Below, piece after piece: positions 1 to 7,469 of a stretch of DNA of 16,416 nucleotides. A program made the translations under genes and the position numbers. The notes below the pieces were generated by a model. The model saw nothing but the letters and a program-made list of their open reading frames with translations. It was not told where the DNA came from and ran no database searches. Numbering within the stretch: the first letter of the stretch is position 1; every line of letters begins with the position of its first letter. The stretch comes from Acidobacteria bacterium UBA2994 (GTDB taxonomy: Bacteria > Acidobacteriota > Vicinamibacteria > Vicinamibacterales > UBA8438), in contig DEAA01000042.1 in NCBI GenBank assembly GCA_002346545.1, forward strand, positions 1 to 16,416, given 5' to 3'.

Positions 1-43
1 CTGATTACAAATCAGCTGCTCTACCGGACTGAGCTACGCCAGC
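1..43 (-). tRNA. tRNA-Thr (anticodon TGT), 5' half, cut by the window edge
   Basis: On the minus strand the sequence begins with the acceptor strand GCTGGCG, then TA, a D-stem GCTC/GAGC with a GG-containing D-loop, and the anticodon stem-loop with loop TTTGTAA, whose central triplet is TGT (threonine, codon ACA). The T-arm and the 3' acceptor strand lie beyond base 1, so the gene is partial only because of the window. A promoter ends a few bases upstream, so this tRNA probably starts its own transcription unit. In many bacteria a Thr tRNA opens the tRNA-tuf-secE-nusG block, but that cannot be seen here. Confidence 0.93.
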
Positions 44-57
44 CGGACCAAACGGAA

Positions 58-86
58 ATCGTAGCACAACCCATGCCACCTCGCAA
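58..86 (-). promoter_or_regulatory. Promoter for the tRNA-Thr unit
   Basis: Read on the minus strand, a -35 box TTGCGA (81-86) is separated by exactly 17 bp from a -10 box TACGAT (58-63). The -10 is preceded by TGn, making it an extended -10. Transcription would start near position 51, a few bases before the mature 5' end of tRNA-Thr at 43. The layout is typical of a strong stable-RNA promoter. It was identified by eye from the consensus. Confidence 0.65.
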
Positions 87-118
87 CACGGCAGTATCCA
101 CCTGGAATCAGCGACTCC

Positions 119-838
119 TCAGCCCTGTTGCTGTCGCTGCCGGATCGCTTCATAGACCGCCACGCCGGCAGCCACAGCCACATTCAGACTGTTGACTCGT
201 CCTAGCTGCGGCAGCGAAACCACCCGGTCACACCGTTCCCGCACCAGCCGACGAAGCCCCTTCCCCTCGCTGCCGAGAACCAGCGCGGTCGGCAGCGTGA
301 GATCCACCCCCTCGTACAGCGGCTCCCCGTCAGCCTCAAGTCCGACAGTCCACACGCCCGCGTCTTTCAACTCATCGAGGGCGCGCGCGAGGTTCACGAC
401 CGAGGCCAAGCGTACATGCGCCAGCGCGCCAGCCGAGCTACGGGCGACCGAGCCGAGCGACGCCGCCCGTCTGGTCTGCCGGACTACCCCACCTGCTCCG
501 GCTGCGTCAGCTACCCGAAGGATGGCACCCACGTTCTGCGGGTCCTCGATCCCGTCCAGCACGACCAGCAACAGAGGAGACCCGGCCTGGCCCAGCAGGG
601 CCTCGAGGGTTAGATCTGGGGGTATATCGACCTCAGCGGTCACGCCTTGGTGACTACCTCCCGAGGTGGCACGGGCGAGTGCGGCGGCCGGCACCCGGCG
701 CACCGGCACCCCGGCCCGGGACGCCAGGCGTTCGAGGTCCGCCACTCTCGACGAGGTGCCTGCAATCCGCAGTTCTCGCACCCGCCCGGCCCGTAGTGCC
801 TCCCGTACCGGGTTGAGACCGTAGATGATCACGGACAC
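119..838 (-). CDS. rlmB: 23S rRNA (guanosine-2'-O-)-methyltransferase RlmB (SpoU/TrmH family)
   Basis: This is a SPOUT-class methyltransferase that uses S-adenosylmethionine to 2'-O-methylate a guanosine in 23S rRNA (G2251 in E. coli numbering). The 239-residue product has the usual RlmB length. An N-terminal substrate-binding domain (about 1-75, IYGLNPVREAL at the start) precedes the catalytic domain. Motif 1 is DGIEDPQNVGAILR (95-108; N102 and R108 are the expected conserved residues), motif 2 is LVLGSEGKGLR (187-197) and motif 3 is around RVNSLNVAVAAG (214-225). The start is GTG at 838, overlapping the ispDF stop by 10 nt. A second in-frame GTG at 832 would give a 4-nt GTGA overlap like other junctions here and a product two residues shorter. 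I cannot decide between them. Other SpoU paralogues (TrmH, RlmH-type) are less likely given the N-terminal domain. Confidence 0.93.
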   Translation of the reverse strand: MSVIIYGLNPVREALRAGRVRELRIAGTSSRVADLERLASRAGVPVRRVPAAALARATSGGSHQGVTAEVDIPPDLTLEALLGQAGSPLLLVVLDGIEDPQNVGAILRVADAAGAGGVVRQTRRAASLGSVARSSAGALAHVRLASVVNLARALDELKDAGVWTVGLEADGEPLYEGVDLTLPTALVLGSEGKGLRRLVRERCDRVVSLPQLGRVNSLNVAVAAGVAVYEAIRQRQQQG

Positions 839-2010
839 GGCGCCTCGCGCAGCATCGCCACCGCGTGGGTGGCAATCGCCTCCCCCCGTCCCGTGGCGTC
901 AACGCCTTCATTGGTTTTACCTTTTATGCTCACGAGGCTCGGAGCCACGCCAACCGCGTCAGCCACTGAGGCGACCATCTCTTCGGCATAGGGGCCAATC
1001 TTGGGACGCTCGGCCACGACAACCACGTCCACGTTGCCGATCTCGAAGCCGCACTTCCGCACGAGTGCCGCCACCCCCCGCAGTAACTCGATGCTCGACG
1101 CGCCTTTCCAGCGCGGATCGGTATCTGGAAAGTGACGCCCGATGTCACCAGCGGCCGCAGCGCCAAGCAGCGCGTCGGTGACGGCATGACAAACCGCATC
1201 TGCGTCGGAATGTCCCACCAAGCCCCGCTCGAACGGGATCTCGACCCCGCCAAGTATCAGCGGTCGCCCTTCGACCAACCGATGGAGGTCGTACCCGATA
1301 CCGACACGAGGCATGGTCATGGCATCTCCAAGCAGGCGACGCGCGAACTCCAGATCTCCAGGAGTCGTGATCTTGATGTTGTTCGGAACTCCGTCGACCA
1401 GGGCCACGCGATACCCGGCCCATTCGGCGAGCGTGGCCTCGTCGGTGGCGGAACTGCCGGCGGGGCTAAGCCGGATCGCGTCAGCCAGCACCTCGCGGCG
1501 GAACGCCTGCGGCGTCTGCGCCAGCGCGAGCATCTCCCGAGCCAAGGTACGTCCGATGACCCCGGGATCGCCGGCGGCGCGCTGCTTCACGGTGTCGTGG
1601 GCAGCGAGCGCGGCGATCGCGGCACCGTGAACGGCTGCTGCCTCCAGGGTCCGCTCGACGAGCGAGACGGGACACAGTGGCCGTGCCGCGTCATGCACCA
1701 CGACGAACTCGGCCTGCTCGGCGGTGGCGGCGAACCCCCGTGCCACCGAATCCTGACGAGTGGCGCCACCCTCGACCACGTGGAGGGGCGTCTGCAGCGT
1801 CCCCCTCAGTTCGAGCGCGAGCGATCCAGGTGGAAGCGCCACAACGATCTCACCGACCTGCGCACACACATCGAAGATCCGGATACTTCGTTCCAAGATC
1901 GAGATACCAGCCAGGTCGAGCCACTGTTTCGGGCGATCGCCGCCCATCCTAACCCCCACGCCACCGGCGGGAATGACAGCGCTGACCGGACGCGTCGGGC
2001 TGACACTCAT
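829..2010 (-). CDS. ispDF: Bifunctional IspD/IspF enzyme of the MEP isoprenoid pathway
   Basis: This fusion carries two non-consecutive steps of the MEP pathway: CTP-dependent formation of CDP-methylerythritol (IspD) and cyclisation to methylerythritol cyclodiphosphate (IspF). Residues 1-230 form the IspD part, with the glycine-rich nucleotide loop AVIPAGGVGVRMGG (11-24), PKQW (27-30), HDAARP (106-111) and TPQAF (166-170). Residues 233-393 form IspF, with metal ligands in YDLH (D241, H243) and H275, FPDTDPRWKG (294-303) and KTNEGV (365-370). The frame is continuous through the junction. The ATG at 2010 was chosen because it overlaps the radA stop as ATGA and is immediately followed by the IspD core. 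An upstream in-frame start (2112) would add 34 Arg/Gly-rich residues lying inside radA. The gene overlaps rlmB downstream. Confidence 0.94.
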   Translation of the reverse strand: MSVSPTRPVSAVIPAGGVGVRMGGDRPKQWLDLAGISILERSIRIFDVCAQVGEIVVALPPGSLALELRGTLQTPLHVVEGGATRQDSVARGFAATAEQAEFVVVHDAARPLCPVSLVERTLEAAAVHGAAIAALAAHDTVKQRAAGDPGVIGRTLAREMLALAQTPQAFRREVLADAIRLSPAGSSATDEATLAEWAGYRVALVDGVPNNIKITTPGDLEFARRLLGDAMTMPRVGIGYDLHRLVEGRPLILGGVEIPFERGLVGHSDADAVCHAVTDALLGAAAAGDIGRHFPDTDPRWKGASSIELLRGVAALVRKCGFEIGNVDVVVVAERPKIGPYAEEMVASVADAVGVAPSLVSIKGKTNEGVDATGRGEAIATHAVAMLREAPCP

Positions 2011-3374
2011 GGGCACAGCGCGTCCAGAGCCTCGGCCACGGTCTGGACGCCGACCAGCTCGCACGACACGCCCTCCAAGCCGCCACCCACGTTCCCGGAC
2101 GGGAGGACACACCGGGTGAAGCCCATCTGCGCGGCTTCTCGGACTCGCGCCTCGGCCTGGACAATGCCGCGGATCTCACCGGCCAGCCCCACCTCACCGA
2201 ACACGGCCGCTCCGGCCCGTAGCGGCTGGTTTCGCAGACTCGAGGCTAAAGCCGCGACCACGGCCAAATCAGCTGCCGGCTCAAGCATCGGCATTCCGCC
2301 AGGCACGTTAACGAACACGTCCTCTCCGGTCAGTGGAAGCCCCACCCGCTTCTCCAACACCGTCAGCAGGAGAGAGAGGCGCTGACGGTCGACGCCGGTG
2401 GTCACCCGCTGGGCGTTGCCATACACCCCAGCCCCCACCAGCGCCTGGACCTCGACTAGGATCGGCCGGGACCCTTCCATTGAACAGAAGACCGCTGAGC
2501 CGGGGACGTCGGTCTTCCGCTCCGCGAGGAACAGCTCCGAAGGATTGGGCACGGCGTCGAGCCCACCGGCGGTCATCTGAAAGACGCCGAGCTCGCTCAC
2601 TGCACCGAATCGGTTCTTCACCGACCGGACGACTCGCTGGGAGTGATGCCGATCACCCTCGAAATGAAGGACCGTATCCACTACGTGCTCGAGCACCTTT
2701 GGACCGGCTAGCTCGCCCCCTTTCGTGACATGTCCCACAATGAGCACCGGCAGGTTGCTGCCCTTCGCCTCAAACAGCAACTGGGTCGCCGCCGCGCGAA
2801 TCTGCCCAATCGTACCGGGCGCCGACTCGAGCGACGTGGAGAACATCGTCTGGATCGAGTCCACGATGAGGAGGCCGGGCGACAATCGAGACACTTCCTC
2901 CAGCACCCGTTCGAGACAAGTCTCCGCAAGGAGAAAGAGTGGCACGTCGGTCACACCCAGCCGATCGCCGCGCGCCCGCACCTGATGGGACGACTCCTCC
3001 CCCGAGCAATAGAGCACGGAGTGTCCCGCCGCTGCGAACCGAGCGGCGGCCTGCAACAGCAACGTCGACTTACCGATCCCAGGCTCGCCGCCCAGCAGCA
3101 CGAGCGACCCGGGTACCAGGCCACCGCCGAGAACGCGGTCCAACTCGCTAACGCCGGTCTCAAGACGGGCGGCAACAGCAGTGTCGACCTCGGCGTACCG
3201 ACACGCCGGTTCGCCGCCAAGCGAAGGTCGCGGATCATCAGCCGCCGCTCGTGGCGCACGCTCTTCCACCAATGAGTGCCAGGCGCCGCACTCGGGATTG
3301 GGACACAGTCCCAACTCCTTGCTGGCCTGCGCGCCGCACTCCTGGCAGACAAATACGGTGGTGGGCCCCTTCAC
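2007..3374 (-). CDS. radA: DNA repair protein RadA (Sms), branch-migration ATPase
   Basis: RadA is a RecA-like ATPase that promotes branch migration and processing of recombination intermediates. The 455-residue length is normal. An N-terminal zinc finger uses C10, C13, C24 and C29. The spacing of the second pair is C-x4-C (CPNPEC) rather than the common C-x2-C. The ATPase core has Walker A GGEPGIGKST (95-104) and Walker B LLIVDS (168-173), followed by the RadA-specific KNRFG motif (253-257). The C-terminal third is the Lon-protease-like domain, with GEVGLAGEIRG near the end. Translation starts at GTG (3374), overlapping the alr stop as GTGA. The stop overlaps the ispDF ATG, so alr, radA and ispDF look translationally coupled. 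Identification is secure from KNRFG plus the zinc finger. Confidence 0.96.
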   Translation of the reverse strand: MKGPTTVFVCQECGAQASKELGLCPNPECGAWHSLVEERAPRAAADDPRPSLGGEPACRYAEVDTAVAARLETGVSELDRVLGGGLVPGSLVLLGGEPGIGKSTLLLQAAARFAAAGHSVLYCSGEESSHQVRARGDRLGVTDVPLFLLAETCLERVLEEVSRLSPGLLIVDSIQTMFSTSLESAPGTIGQIRAAATQLLFEAKGSNLPVLIVGHVTKGGELAGPKVLEHVVDTVLHFEGDRHHSQRVVRSVKNRFGAVSELGVFQMTAGGLDAVPNPSELFLAERKTDVPGSAVFCSMEGSRPILVEVQALVGAGVYGNAQRVTTGVDRQRLSLLLTVLEKRVGLPLTGEDVFVNVPGGMPMLEPAADLAVVAALASSLRNQPLRAGAAVFGEVGLAGEIRGIVQAEARVREAAQMGFTRCVLPSGNVGGGLEGVSCELVGVQTVAEALDALCP

Positions 3375-4543
3375 CCGGTCTCTCCCGCCGCCGGCTCGAC
3401 GTCAGCTGGTCGTCCAGAGACGGCCTGTTTCCCTCCGTAGCTACGCTCGATGCGAGTACCGATACGACAGAGCACCTCATGGGGCACGGTACCGATGGTC
3501 TCCGCGACCTCCCCCGCGTCGATCCGCTGTCGGTCGTCGTGGCCCAACAGAATCACCTCGTCACCCGGGCTGACATCGAGCCCGGTGACGTCGATGGTGA
3601 TGGAGTCCATACAGACGGACCCTACGATCGGGACCCGGCGGCCCCGGATCAACACCTCGCCTCGACCGGCCAGCCGAACGTCGAGCCCGTCGGCATAGCC
3701 CGCGGGCACGACGGCGATCGTGGTAGGACGGTCGACCGGACACCGTCCGCCGTAACCAGCCGTTTCTCCGACCCGCATCCCCTTAACAGCCACGATCCGG
3801 CTACGAAGCGTCATGGCCGGCCGAAGACCGACGTCCCGCCCCAGTGCGCCGGGCAACGCACCATACAGGAGCAAGCCCGGCCGGACCGCGTCATACCACG
3901 TGGCCCTGTCTCGCAGCAGCGCTGCGCTGTTCGCCGCATGGATCATCCGAGGGGACGCACCCAGCGACGAAGCGGCACGGACAGCTGCCTCGAAACGACG
4001 CTGCTGCTGCTCGAAGAGCGGGTGGTCGGTGTCCTCCGCGGTCGCGAAGTGGGTGTAAACCGCTTCCACCGCCAGACCGGGGGCCTTCAGCACATCCCGC
4101 AACGTCTCCCCTAGGTTGTCGTGGCGGAACCCGAGGCGGTTCATGCCGGTGTCGATCTTCAGGTGGCAACCAACCCGGGTCTGCCGCCGGGTGGCGGCTT
4201 CGCGCAACGCGCGCGCCGCGAAGGGCGAGGACACGGTCGGAGTCAACTGGTACGAGAACACCCCGTCGAGGTCGCTGACGCTCAGCGCCCCGAACACTAG
4301 TACCGGGACGCGCACGCCGCCCTGCCGCAGCTCGACGCCCTCCTCGATGTCAGCGCAGGCCAGCATGGGCGCTCCGGCGGCCTCGAGTGCGCGGGCCACC
4401 TGGACTGCCCCATGTCCATACCCGTTCGCCTTGACCACCGCGATGATCTCCGGGGCGGCGTCGCCTCCGAGTAAGGAGCGGACAGCGCGAAAGTTGGCCG
4501 CCACGGCTTCGAGATCGATTTGGGCGTAAGTAGGTCTGACCAC
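3371..4543 (-). CDS. alr: Alanine racemase (PLP-dependent), makes D-alanine for peptidoglycan
   Basis: The enzyme interconverts L- and D-alanine in the cytoplasm, supplying D-Ala for the peptidoglycan stem peptide. The 390-residue product has the fold-type III layout. The PLP lysine is K38 in AVVKANGYGHG near the end of the first barrel strand, and the second catalytic base is Y264 in AGYGG within the C-terminal beta domain. IDTGMNRLGF (130-139) and GSVCMDS (308-314) are also family hallmarks. The start is GTG at 4543, 41 bp after the dnaB stop, with no strong Shine-Dalgarno sequence. The stop overlaps the radA GTG by 4 nt. The C-terminal 15-20 residues are a Pro/Glu/Ala extension of no evident function. 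The sequence cannot tell whether it is a biosynthetic (Alr) or catabolic (DadX) paralogue, but the housekeeping context favours Alr. Confidence 0.95.
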   Translation of the reverse strand: MVRPTYAQIDLEAVAANFRAVRSLLGGDAAPEIIAVVKANGYGHGAVQVARALEAAGAPMLACADIEEGVELRQGGVRVPVLVFGALSVSDLDGVFSYQLTPTVSSPFAARALREAATRRQTRVGCHLKIDTGMNRLGFRHDNLGETLRDVLKAPGLAVEAVYTHFATAEDTDHPLFEQQQRRFEAAVRAASSLGASPRMIHAANSAALLRDRATWYDAVRPGLLLYGALPGALGRDVGLRPAMTLRSRIVAVKGMRVGETAGYGGRCPVDRPTTIAVVPAGYADGLDVRLAGRGEVLIRGRRVPIVGSVCMDSITIDVTGLDVSPGDEVILLGHDDRQRIDAGEVAETIGTVPHEVLCRIGTRIERSYGGKQAVSGRPADVEPAAGETG

Positions 4544-4584
4544 GGGACGGATCGGTTCTGCCGCCGGGCAAGGTCGAAGCGACG

Positions 4585-5940
4585 CTATTCGTATGAGGCG
4601 GCCAGGCTCGAGAACGTCGTGTACGGCTTCACGAAAGCGAGCTTGACGACCCCGGTCGGCCCGTTGCGCTGTTTGCCGACGATGATCTCGGCCAACCCCT
4701 CGAGCTCCGGCTTATCGTCGTAGACCTCCTCACGGAAGATGAACAAGACGACGTCGGCATCCTGCTCGAGCGCTCCCGACTCCCGAAGATCAGAGAGCTG
4801 CGGCCGCCGATCAGAACGACTCTCCGGTGCGCGGCTCAGCTGCGACAACGCAACAACGGGAACATCTAGCTCTTTGGCCAGTCCCTTGAGCGAACGGGAA
4901 ATAGCGGCCAGCTCCTGGGTGCGATTGTCAAACCGCCCTCGCCCCTGCATCAGCTGCAGATAGTCAACGACGATCATGTCCAGACCGTGCTCCGACTTCA
5001 GCCGACGGGCCTTGGCTCGCATTTCGAGCACGCCGATCGAGGCGCTATCGTCGATGAACACCTTCGCCTCGGACAGACGTTCGAGCGCGGACGCCAGTTC
5101 GCCGTAATCGCGCTCGCCCAGGAACCCCCCGCGGAACTTGTGCGAGTCGACCTTGGCCTCGCCCGTCAGCATTCGCATGAACAGCTGCTCCTTCGACATC
5201 TCGAGGCTGAAGAAGCCGACCGTCATCTTGGTCTTGACGCCGAGGTGCTGGGCGATGTTGAGGACGAGGGAAGTCTTCCCCATCGAGGGACGGGCCGCCA
5301 CGATGATCAGGTCCGAAGGTTGGAAACCTTGGGTCATCTCATCGAGGTCGGGGAACCCGGTCGGCACGCCGGTGACATGACCGGTGTGCCCCTGGATCTT
5401 CTCGATGGCCTCGAAGGTGCCCGGCACCAGATCACGCAGGGGAACGAACCCGTCGTGGACCTTGTCATCTGCGATCGAGAAAATCGCCTGCTCGGCCCGG
5501 TCCAGCACGGTATCGGCTTCGTCCTCTCCGCTGTAGGCGGTGTCGAGGATCTGGTTCGCCGAAAAGATCAGGTTCCGTAGGGTCGCCTTCTCCTTGACGA
5601 TACGAGCGTAGTGCTCGACGTGGGTCGAGCGAGGCACCCCATCGACCAGCCCGGCGACATACGCCGGACCACCCACCGCATCCAGGTCGCCGGCCCGTCC
5701 GAGCTCGTCCTTGAGCGTGACGAGATCGATCGCCTCACCGCGTTCGTTGAGGTCGACCATCCTGTCGAATACGCGGCGATGCGCGTCCCGAAAGAAATCG
5801 TCCGCGTCCAGCAGTTCGGCTGCCGAGTTGAACGCGTCGTTGTGGATCAGAATCGAGCCGAGCACGCAGCGCTCGGCCTCGAGATTATGTGGGAGCGAGC
5901 GTTCGCTCGCGGAGGGGGCGCTGGGAACCAGGTCGGCCAT
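4585..5940 (-). CDS. dnaB: Replicative DNA helicase DnaB
   Basis: DnaB is the hexameric 5'-3' helicase of the replication fork. The 451-residue product has the N-terminal primase-interaction domain (about 18-125, beginning PHNLEAERCVLGS) and a RecA-like motor. The motor includes Walker A ARPSMGKT (216-223), FSLEMSKEQL (244-253), Walker B DMIVVDYLQLM (321-331), the H3 region LSQLSRAPESRSDRRP (365-380) with LRESGALEQDAD (385-396), and the arginine-finger segment KQRNGPTG (423-430). There is no intein at the usual Walker A or H4 insertion sites. I use ATG at 5940; a TTG at 5955 would add five residues. Neither has a clear Shine-Dalgarno sequence, so translation may depend on readthrough from rplI, which ends 63 bp upstream. 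It sits in the common rpsF-rpsR-rplI-dnaB order. Confidence 0.96.
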   Translation of the reverse strand: MADLVPSAPSASERSLPHNLEAERCVLGSILIHNDAFNSAAELLDADDFFRDAHRRVFDRMVDLNERGEAIDLVTLKDELGRAGDLDAVGGPAYVAGLVDGVPRSTHVEHYARIVKEKATLRNLIFSANQILDTAYSGEDEADTVLDRAEQAIFSIADDKVHDGFVPLRDLVPGTFEAIEKIQGHTGHVTGVPTGFPDLDEMTQGFQPSDLIIVAARPSMGKTSLVLNIAQHLGVKTKMTVGFFSLEMSKEQLFMRMLTGEAKVDSHKFRGGFLGERDYGELASALERLSEAKVFIDDSASIGVLEMRAKARRLKSEHGLDMIVVDYLQLMQGRGRFDNRTQELAAISRSLKGLAKELDVPVVALSQLSRAPESRSDRRPQLSDLRESGALEQDADVVLFIFREEVYDDKPELEGLAEIIVGKQRNGPTGVVKLAFVKPYTTFSSLAASYE

Positions 5941-6003
5941 GGTACCGGAGAACAATTAGGCTAGCGGGTCGCACCCACCATGCCCTTCAGGCCGATCCTA
6001 CCC

Positions 6004-6534
6004 CTACTCGGAGTCGGCAGCGTCGTCGCTCTCGGCCGGAGCGCCCTCGGTCGCCGCTTCGCCCCCGGACGCTTCGTCCTCGGCGCCTTCCTTGGCAATC
6101 CGCACAATGATGTCGGTCCTAACCTCGCGATGCACCTTGACCGTCACCGGGTGTGACCCGAGTTGCTTCAGCGGCTCGGCGATCAGGATCTTCCGCCGGT
6201 CGACGTCGAAGCCTTGCTCGGCCAGCGCGGCGGCCACGTCCGCGTTCGTTACCGAACCATATAGCGTGTCGTTCTGGCCGACTCGCCGAACCACCACCAC
6301 GGTGACCTGCTCGAGACGCTTCGCGTACGCCTCGGCGGCCTCTTTCTCGGCCGTGTCACGCGCGTCGGCCACCACCCGCTCCCGATCGACCTGACGCCGA
6401 TTCGATTCGGTCACCGGCAAGGCAAGCTTGCGGGGCAGGAGGTAGTTTCGAGCGTACCCGTTGGCGACTTTCACCACGTCGCCTCGCCGACCGAGGTTCT
6501 CGATCGGCTCTCTCAGAATGACCTCGACAGACAT
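6004..6534 (-). CDS. rplI: 50S ribosomal protein L9, with an acidic C-terminal tail
   Basis: L9 is an elongated large-subunit protein that binds 23S rRNA near the L1 stalk. The N-terminal rRNA-binding domain carries the signature GRRGDVVKVANGYARNYLLP (15-34). A connecting helix rich in Lys, Glu and Ala (about 45-75) leads to the C-terminal domain (76-148). The protein is 176 residues, about 25 longer than the E. coli form. The extra part (149-176) is almost only Glu, Asp, Ala, Gly and Ser. The ATG at 6534 follows rpsR by 14 nt, with a GGGG-type ribosome binding site overlapping the rpsR end. Confidence 0.96.
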   Translation of the reverse strand: MSVEVILREPIENLGRRGDVVKVANGYARNYLLPRKLALPVTESNRRQVDRERVVADARDTAEKEAAEAYAKRLEQVTVVVVRRVGQNDTLYGSVTNADVAAALAEQGFDVDRRKILIAEPLKQLGSHPVTVKVHREVRTDIIVRIAKEGAEDEASGGEAATEGAPAESDDAADSE

Positions 6535-6548
6535 CGTCTTCTACCCCG

Positions 6549-6821
6549 CTAATCGGTCGCATACGGGATCAAGGCAATCTGCCGGGCGCGCTTGATGGCC
6601 GTTTGCAGCTTGCGCTGATGTTTTGCACAGGTGCCCGACAAACGACGGGGCTGGATCTTACCCCGCTCGGGAATGCTTGAGATCAGCATGCGGACGTCCT
6701 TGTAGTCGATGTAGTCGACCTTGTCGACGCAGAAGCGACAGACCCGCTTGCGCCGAAACATCCCCCGCTTGGGGCGGTCACTGCGTGGCTTCCGGTCCGC
6801 ACCGCGATCACTCTTCCTCAT
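6549..6821 (-). CDS. rpsR: 30S ribosomal protein S18, zinc-binding (C+) form
   Basis: S18 sits on the 30S platform and forms a heterodimer with S6. The 90-residue product has a basic N-terminus (1-27), the core [12 protein letters not shown] (35-46) and the conserved [12 protein letters not shown] block (59-70). Cys28, Cys31, Cys65 and His68 (CxxC and CxxH) match the zinc-binding C+ version, as opposed to the Cys-less form of E. coli. The ATG at 6821 lies inside the end of rpsF (14-nt overlap). A GGAGGTGA Shine-Dalgarno stretch just upstream is made from the rpsF codons. Confidence 0.96.
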   Translation of the reverse strand: MRKSDRGADRKPRSDRPKRGMFRRKRVCRFCVDKVDYIDYKDVRMLISSIPERGKIQPRRLSGTCAKHQRKLQTAIKRARQIALIPYATD

Positions 6822-7359
6822 TGCTCACCTCCGGGTCCTTCTCGGATTCCTCGCTACCAACCCCGTCGTCCGATGGCTCCACTGGAGCGGCCTCGGTGGC
6901 GGGCGTGGGCTCTGGCGCGGGCTCCGAAGCTGGAACCTCAGGCACAGGCGCTGCGCTTTCGGACTCGTCCTTCACCTCGACGACTGGCGGCAGGCCCCTC
7001 GCCTCGCGACGTCGAGCCACGGTAGCCTTCCGACGCTCGGTGGCACGGCGCGACTTACGAAGATCCTCATCGACCCGCACGGTCATATAGCGCAACACCT
7101 GGTCGCGTACTCGCAGACGCCGGCCCAACTCCGACACCATTTCTGCCGGACCGTTGACCAGCTGGACGATGTAGATCCCTTCGTTGAAGTGGCCGATTTC
7201 ATAGGCGAGCTTCCGACGGCCCCAGACGTCGGTTTCCTCGACCCCGCCGCCGAGCTTCTCGATCAGCTCGTCGAACTCCTGCTGAAGAGACTCCACCTCG
7301 GCATCGGTGGCGGTAGGGGCCACGATGTAGACAAGTTCGTACTGACGTTCGCTTGGCAT
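6808..7359 (-). CDS. rpsF: 30S ribosomal protein S6, with a long acidic tail
   Basis: S6 binds the 30S platform together with S18. Residues 1-100 are the ferredoxin-like core (YELVYIVAP, 7-15; [10 protein letters not shown], 46-55; VLRYMTVR, 88-95). Residues 101-122 are rich in Arg and Lys. From about 128 to 183 the chain is a Pro/Ala/Glu/Ser tail ending in EEE, making the protein 183 residues against about 100-135 for most S6 proteins. E. coli S6 also has an acidic tail, to which glutamates are added by RimK; whether that happens here is unknown. The ATG at 7359 has a strong ribosome binding site (AAGGAGG) only 3 nt away, which can be hidden in the leader hairpin. Confidence 0.95.
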   Translation of the reverse strand: MPSERQYELVYIVAPTATDAEVESLQQEFDELIEKLGGGVEETDVWGRRKLAYEIGHFNEGIYIVQLVNGPAEMVSELGRRLRVRDQVLRYMTVRVDEDLRKSRRATERRKATVARRREARGLPPVVEVKDESESAAPVPEVPASEPAPEPTPATEAAPVEPSDDGVGSEESEKDPEVSNEEE

Positions 7360-7363
7360 ATGC

Positions 7364-7400
7364 CTCCTTCTGGACTGACGGCCACCAAAGTGGCAAGGAG
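7364..7400 (-). promoter_or_regulatory. rpsF leader hairpin hiding the Shine-Dalgarno sequence (S6:S18-type element)
   Basis: On the minus strand CTCCTT (7400-7395) pairs perfectly over 6 bp with AAGGAG (7369-7364), which is the rpsF Shine-Dalgarno sequence. Between them, and stacked directly on one side, is a perfect 5-bp hairpin GCCAC-TTTG-GTGGC (7394-7381). The other side is an 11-nt bulge beginning CGTCAG, so the sequence CCG spans the end of the inner stem and the bulge. In many bacteria the S6:S18 complex represses its operon through a leader hairpin with a bulged CCG copying its 16S rRNA site. The position and shape fit that known element. The exact consensus match was not tested. Confidence 0.55.
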
Positions 7401-7441
7401 CTGAAAGACGGCGCCCAAAGACGCCACTTGAGCCCTACGAG

Positions 7442-7469
7442 GGTATCGAACCCGCTCGGTGCCGGTCAA
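7442..7469 (-). promoter_or_regulatory. Possible promoter for rpsF
   Basis: Minus-strand TTGACC (7464-7469), overlapping the pth stop, is followed after 16 bp by GATACC (7442-7447). The -35 matches the consensus at 5 of 6 positions and the -10 at only 3 of 6. Transcription would start near 7435, giving an rpsF leader of about 75 nt that includes the hairpin at 7364-7400. It could equally be a chance match in a readthrough region. Confidence 0.3.

Noticed and set aside
1132..2385. Long plus-strand open frame (417 codons) opposite ispDF and radA
   Set aside because: It is a high-GC antisense shadow with low-complexity Arg/Pro/Ser-rich translation and no recognisable domain, opposite two certain genes.
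3251..4114. Plus-strand open frame (287 codons) opposite alr and radA
   Set aside because: Same kind of antisense shadow; no motif, start context or promoter supports it.
5941..5955. TTG start for dnaB at 5955
   Set aside because: The ATG at 5940 is a better codon and the five extra residues are not needed for the family N-terminus; there is no ribosome binding site to favour TTG.
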